Source of the DNA: Alphaproteobacteria bacterium
GTDB lineage: Bacteria; Pseudomonadota; Alphaproteobacteria; JAEULC01
Assembly (NCBI GenBank): GCA_020851015.1
Contig: JADZDN010000218.1
Span: 1-7,579 of the forward strand
DNA: 7,579 nucleotides
Reading direction: 5' to 3'
The notes under the pieces were generated by a model, which did not search any database, was not told where the DNA came from, and saw nothing but the letters and a program-made list of their open reading frames with translations. The translations under genes were made by a program, and so were the position numbers. Position 1 is the first letter of the stretch. Each line of letters begins with the position of its first letter. Positions 5,313 through 7,579 of this stretch are shown in pieces.

Positions 5313-6938
5313 ATGCGGGTGATTTCGGCCGAGGCCGCCGTTGGCCTGGTGCGCGACAACGATACTGTCTTGATCGGCGGATCGGGCGGCGGGCATGCCG
5401 TGCCGGAGATGCTGATGGCCGCGCTGGGCAAGCGCTTCCGCGACAGCGGCCATCCGCGGCAGATTACGTCGCTGCATCCGGTCGGGCTCGGCGACCGCGC
5501 GACACGCGGCGCCGGCCACTTCGCGCAGGATGGCATGCTGAAGCGCATCGTCTGCGGCACCTTCGTCGACTCGCCGCCGGTTTCCGACATGGCCGCAGCC
5601 GACAAGATCGAGGCCTATACGCTGCCCCAAGGCGCGCTGTCGCAGCTCATGCGCGAGATGGCGGCCGGCCGGCCGGGCCTGTTCACCAAGACCGGCCTGC
5701 ACACCTTGGTCGATCCGCGCCATGGCGGCGCGAAGCAGAGCAAGCGCACGACCGAGGACCTGGTCGAGCTGGTCACGCTGAAGGACGAGGAGTGGCTGTT
5801 CATCAAGCCGATGCCGCCCGATGTCGCCTTCCTGCGCGGCACCACCGCCGACGAGGACGGTAACGTCACGATGGAGCAGGAGGCGATCTACGGCGAGATG
5901 CTGTCGATGGCCCAGGCGACGCGCCGCGCGGGCGGCGTCGTGATCGTGCAGGTGAAGCGGCTGGCCAATCGCGGCACGCTGCCGGCCAAGCAGGTCAAGA
6001 TTCCCGGCATGCTGGTCGATTTCGTCGTGGTGGATCCGGCGCAGCGCCAGACCTACGTGACCGAATACTCGGCGGCCTATGCCGGCGAATTGCGCGAGCC
6101 GCTGTCGTCGTTCCAGCCCTTGCCGCTGGACGCGCGCAAGGTGGTCGCGCGGCGCGGGGCGATGGAGCTGTTCCCGGGTGCGGTATGCAACCTTGGCTCG
6201 GGCATTTCGACCGGCATTGGCGTGGTCGGCGCCGAGGAGAATGTGCTCGACGCGATCGTGCTGACCAACGAGCAGGGGCTGATCGGCGGCGCGCCCGCGA
6301 TCGGCTACGAGGCGGGGGCCGCGCGGAACTTCCAGGCGATGATCGACCAGCCCTACCAGTTCGACTTCTACGACGGCGGCGGGCTCGACCTCGCCTTCCT
6401 GTCCTTCGCCCAGGTCGACGGGCGGGGCAACGTCAACATCAGCCGCTTCGATGGCAAGATCGTCGGCATCGGCGGCTTCATCAACATCAGCCAGAACGCG
6501 CGCAAGGTGGTGTTCGGCGGCACCTTCACGGCCGGCGGCCTCGACATCTCCTGGCCCGGCGGACGGACGAAGATCGCGCGCGAGGGCAAGCACCGCAAGT
6601 TCCTGGCCGAGGTCGAGCAGCTTTCCTACAACGGCGATTACGGGTGGCAGCGCGGCCAGCAGGTGCTCTACGTGACGGAACGCGCGGTATTTCGGCGCAT
6701 CGAGGACGGGCTGGAACTCGCCGAGGTGGCGCCGGACATCGAGGTCGAGCGCGACGTCCTTGCCCACATGGCCATCAGGCCGCGGGTGGCGAAGGATTGC
6801 CGCGAGATGGATGCGCGGCTGTTTCGGCCCGAGCCGATGGGGCTGGCGCGCGACCTGGCCGCCAAGCCGCCGCAGTACCGGTCGAGCCGGGTGGCCGAGT
6901 TCCACAAGGCGCGCGGAATGTCGCGCGCGGCCGAGTAG
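5313..6938 (+). CDS. Family I CoA-transferase, fused alpha/beta subunits (acetate/3-ketoacid or propionate type)
   Basis: Family I CoA-transferases move CoA between an acyl-CoA and a free carboxylic acid through a glutamyl-CoA thioester on the enzyme. The 541-aa protein has both halves in one chain, as in YdiF and propionate CoA-transferase. The alpha-like half (about 1-270) starts with VLIGGSGGGHAVPE (19-32) and includes FIKPMPPDVAFLRGTTADEDGN (163-184). The beta-like half (about 275-520) includes CNLGSGISTGIG (292-303), TNEQGLIGGAP (318-328), where Glu320 is the likely nucleophile, and KVVFGGTFTAGG (398-409). The C-terminal part from about 480 runs slightly beyond the YdiF length. The true acid substrate cannot be read from sequence; acetate, propionate, lactate, acetoacetate and other short-chain acids are all possible. 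It sits 25 nt after gloA on the same strand and probably shares its transcript. Family assignment is firm, substrate unknown. Confidence 0.9.
   Translation: MRVISAEAAVGLVRDNDTVLIGGSGGGHAVPEMLMAALGKRFRDSGHPRQITSLHPVGLGDRATRGAGHFAQDGMLKRIVCGTFVDSPPVSDMAAADKIEAYTLPQGALSQLMREMAAGRPGLFTKTGLHTLVDPRHGGAKQSKRTTEDLVELVTLKDEEWLFIKPMPPDVAFLRGTTADEDGNVTMEQEAIYGEMLSMAQATRRAGGVVIVQVKRLANRGTLPAKQVKIPGMLVDFVVVDPAQRQTYVTEYSAAYAGELREPLSSFQPLPLDARKVVARRGAMELFPGAVCNLGSGISTGIGVVGAEENVLDAIVLTNEQGLIGGAPAIGYEAGAARNFQAMIDQPYQFDFYDGGGLDLAFLSFAQVDGRGNVNISRFDGKIVGIGGFINISQNARKVVFGGTFTAGGLDISWPGGRTKIAREGKHRKFLAEVEQLSYNGDYGWQRGQQVLYVTERAVFRRIEDGLELAEVAPDIEVERDVLAHMAIRPRVAKDCREMDARLFRPEPMGLARDLAAKPPQYRSSRVAEFHKARGMSRAAE
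6909..6928. terminator. GC-only hairpin at the convergent 3' ends, possible terminator stem
   Basis: A perfect 7-bp inverted repeat GCGCGCG / CGCGCGC with a 6-nt loop (GAATGT) lies within the last codons of the CoA-transferase gene, 7 nt before its stop and about 20 nt past the stop of the small gene on the other strand. There is no T-run on either side, so it is not a canonical intrinsic terminator, and such stems also arise by chance in DNA this rich in G and C. Confidence 0.25.
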
Positions 6939-6948
6939 CTGCGCTTGT

Positions 6949-7167
6949 TCAGATCATCCAGCGAAGCACGGCGTAGCTGAATACGGCGGCCGCGGCAGCG
7001 ATCAGGGCGGCGCCGGCGGTCCGGCTCCAGTTGCGCGCGTGGTTGTCGTTGGCGGCGCGCCCCAGGCCTTCGCGCGCGATGCGGCCCAGCCGCACCAGCG
7101 CGGCGGCATTGGCCGCGTCGCGGCCGTTCCCGCCGGAACGGCGATCCTGCGATTGCTGCTGCGCCAT
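6949..7167 (-). CDS. Small single-span membrane protein, unknown function
   Basis: A 72-aa protein I do not recognise. Residues 1-50 are polar and basic, opening with MAQQQSQDRRSGG and holding an amphipathic Arg-rich stretch (VRLGRIAREGLGRAANDN, 25-42). Residues about 51-69 (AGAALIAAAAAVFSYAVLR) form one likely membrane helix, and the protein ends WMI. Lys/Arg-rich residues before the helix suggest a cytoplasmic N-terminus. Evidence that it is a real gene: a strong Shine-Dalgarno (AGGGGAGG) 5 nt before the ATG, and its position 40 nt after gltA on the same strand, where it could share the transcript. It converges on the CoA-transferase gene with 10 nt between stops. Longer frames overlapping it in other phases lack such a start signal. 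No function is assigned. Confidence 0.65.
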   Translation of the reverse strand: MAQQQSQDRRSGGNGRDAANAAALVRLGRIAREGLGRAANDNHARNWSRTAGAALIAAAAAVFSYAVLRWMI

Positions 7168-7172
7168 GGCGG

Positions 7173-7180
7173 CCTCCCCT
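7173..7180 (-). promoter_or_regulatory. Shine-Dalgarno site for the small membrane protein gene
   Basis: On the minus strand AGGGGAGG ends 5 nt before the ATG (7167-7165). It is the strongest such site in the window along with that of gloA, and is the main support for the small gene. Confidence 0.7.
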
Positions 7181-7207
7181 CGGCGGCGGGCGCGTGGCTC
7201 CGGACGT

Positions 7208-7579
7208 CTACTTGCGCTTGGACGCCGGCACGTAGGCCCGCTTCGTCGCGCCTGTATAGAGCTGGCGCGGACGCCCGATCTTCTGCGACGGATCCTCGAT
7301 CATTTCCTTCCACTGCGCAACCCACCCCACGGTGCGGGCCAGAGCGAACAGCACGGTGAACATGGTCGTCGGGAAGCCGATGGCGGAGAGGATCACGCCT
7401 GAATAGAAGTCGACATTGGGGAAGAGCTTCTTTTCAACGAAATAAGGATCGTTGAGCGCCATCTCTTCAAGCTGCAGGGCAACGTCAAAGATCGGATCGC
7501 TGACTTTCAAGGCCGCAAACACTTCCCGGACCGTCTGCTGCATCACCGTCGCACGCGGATCGTAATTCTTGTAGACGCG
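7208..7579 (-). CDS. gltA: Citrate synthase, C-terminal part
   Basis: Citrate synthase condenses oxaloacetate with acetyl-CoA at the entry of the TCA cycle. The window holds the last 123 residues; the frame is open to the right edge, so the start lies outside. The fragment begins [10 protein letters not shown], directly after the catalytic His305 of the E. coli numbering (the His itself is just outside). Residue 9 corresponds to Arg314, Asp57 in FPNVDFYSG to catalytic Asp362, and Arg82 in ALARTVGW to Arg387; RPRQLYTG (103-110) is the segment that holds Arg407. The close match to the E. coli spacing marks this as the hexameric type II Gram-negative enzyme rather than the dimeric type. The GTG at 7546 is an internal valine. 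A gltA gene next to the lpx cluster is common in alphaproteobacteria, here separated by the gloA/CoA-transferase pair. Confidence 0.97.
   Translation of the reverse strand, partial: RVYKNYDPRATVMQQTVREVFAALKVSDPIFDVALQLEEMALNDPYFVEKKLFPNVDFYSGVILSAIGFPTTMFTVLFALARTVGWVAQWKEMIEDPSQKIGRPRQLYTGATKRAYVPASKRK

Noticed and set aside
1709..5605. A 1298-codon open frame on the minus strand opposite lpxA, lpxI, lpxB and gloA.
   Set aside because: It spans several well-identified genes on the other strand. Its openness follows from the rarity of TTA, CTA and TCA codons in GC-rich genes. Its translation is low-complexity (Arg/His/Asp-rich, then Ser/Pro-rich) with no recognisable domain.
5229..6905. A 558-codon minus-strand open frame opposite the CoA-transferase.
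   Set aside because: It is a mirror of a clear CoA-transferase gene, Arg/His/Asp/Leu-rich, with no start signal or known domain.
7002..7402. Overlapping frames on both strands near the small gene and gltA (minus 7002-7325, plus 7031-7402).
   Set aside because: Both run across the gltA coding region, in other frames, and lack Shine-Dalgarno sites; the frame at 6949-7167 is the only one with a good one.

Overview
The window is a GC-rich, gene-dense stretch of what looks like an alphaproteobacterial chromosome, probably Rhodospirillales-like. Three things point there: strong G/C preference at codon third positions, the gene order ompH-lpxD-fabZ-lpxA-lpxI-lpxB with LpxI in place of LpxH, and a citrate synthase gene (gltA) just beyond the lpx block. 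I cannot name a genus from sequence alone.

Positions 1-4777 (+ strand) hold the early lipid A operon: the 3' end of an OmpH/Skp periplasmic chaperone gene, then lpxD, fabZ, lpxA, lpxI and lpxB. From lpxD to lpxB every junction overlaps (ATGA, TGATG, an 11-nt overlap, GTGA), so the five genes are almost certainly one translationally coupled unit. Together they take 3-hydroxyacyl-ACP and UDP-GlcNAc to lipid A disaccharide 1-phosphate. LpxA adds the first acyl chain and LpxD the second; the intervening deacetylase LpxC is not in the window. LpxI then cleaves UDP-diacylglucosamine to lipid X, and LpxB joins the two. FabZ competes for the same 3-hydroxyacyl-ACP pool to feed phospholipid synthesis. 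Catalytic residues known from the E. coli enzymes are present in LpxD, FabZ, LpxA and LpxB.

Positions 4778-6938 (+) hold a short intergenic region with a TTGACA box, a class I glyoxalase (gloA type) with all four metal ligands, and 25 nt later a fused alpha/beta family I CoA-transferase. Both have good Shine-Dalgarno sites and look like a separate two-gene unit between lpxB and gltA.

Positions 6949-7579 (- strand) hold the C-terminal part of citrate synthase, running in from the right edge, followed on the same strand by a small 72-residue single-membrane-span protein with a strong Shine-Dalgarno site. This unit converges on the CoA-transferase gene with only 10 nt between the stop codons.

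No RNA genes, CRISPR arrays, insertion sequences or phage genes were seen, and no gap without a gene exceeds about 80 nt. The most unusual spot is the 3' end of lpxB, where the coding signal appears to change reading frame. I see no convincing new multi-gene system; most of the window is conserved housekeeping DNA.
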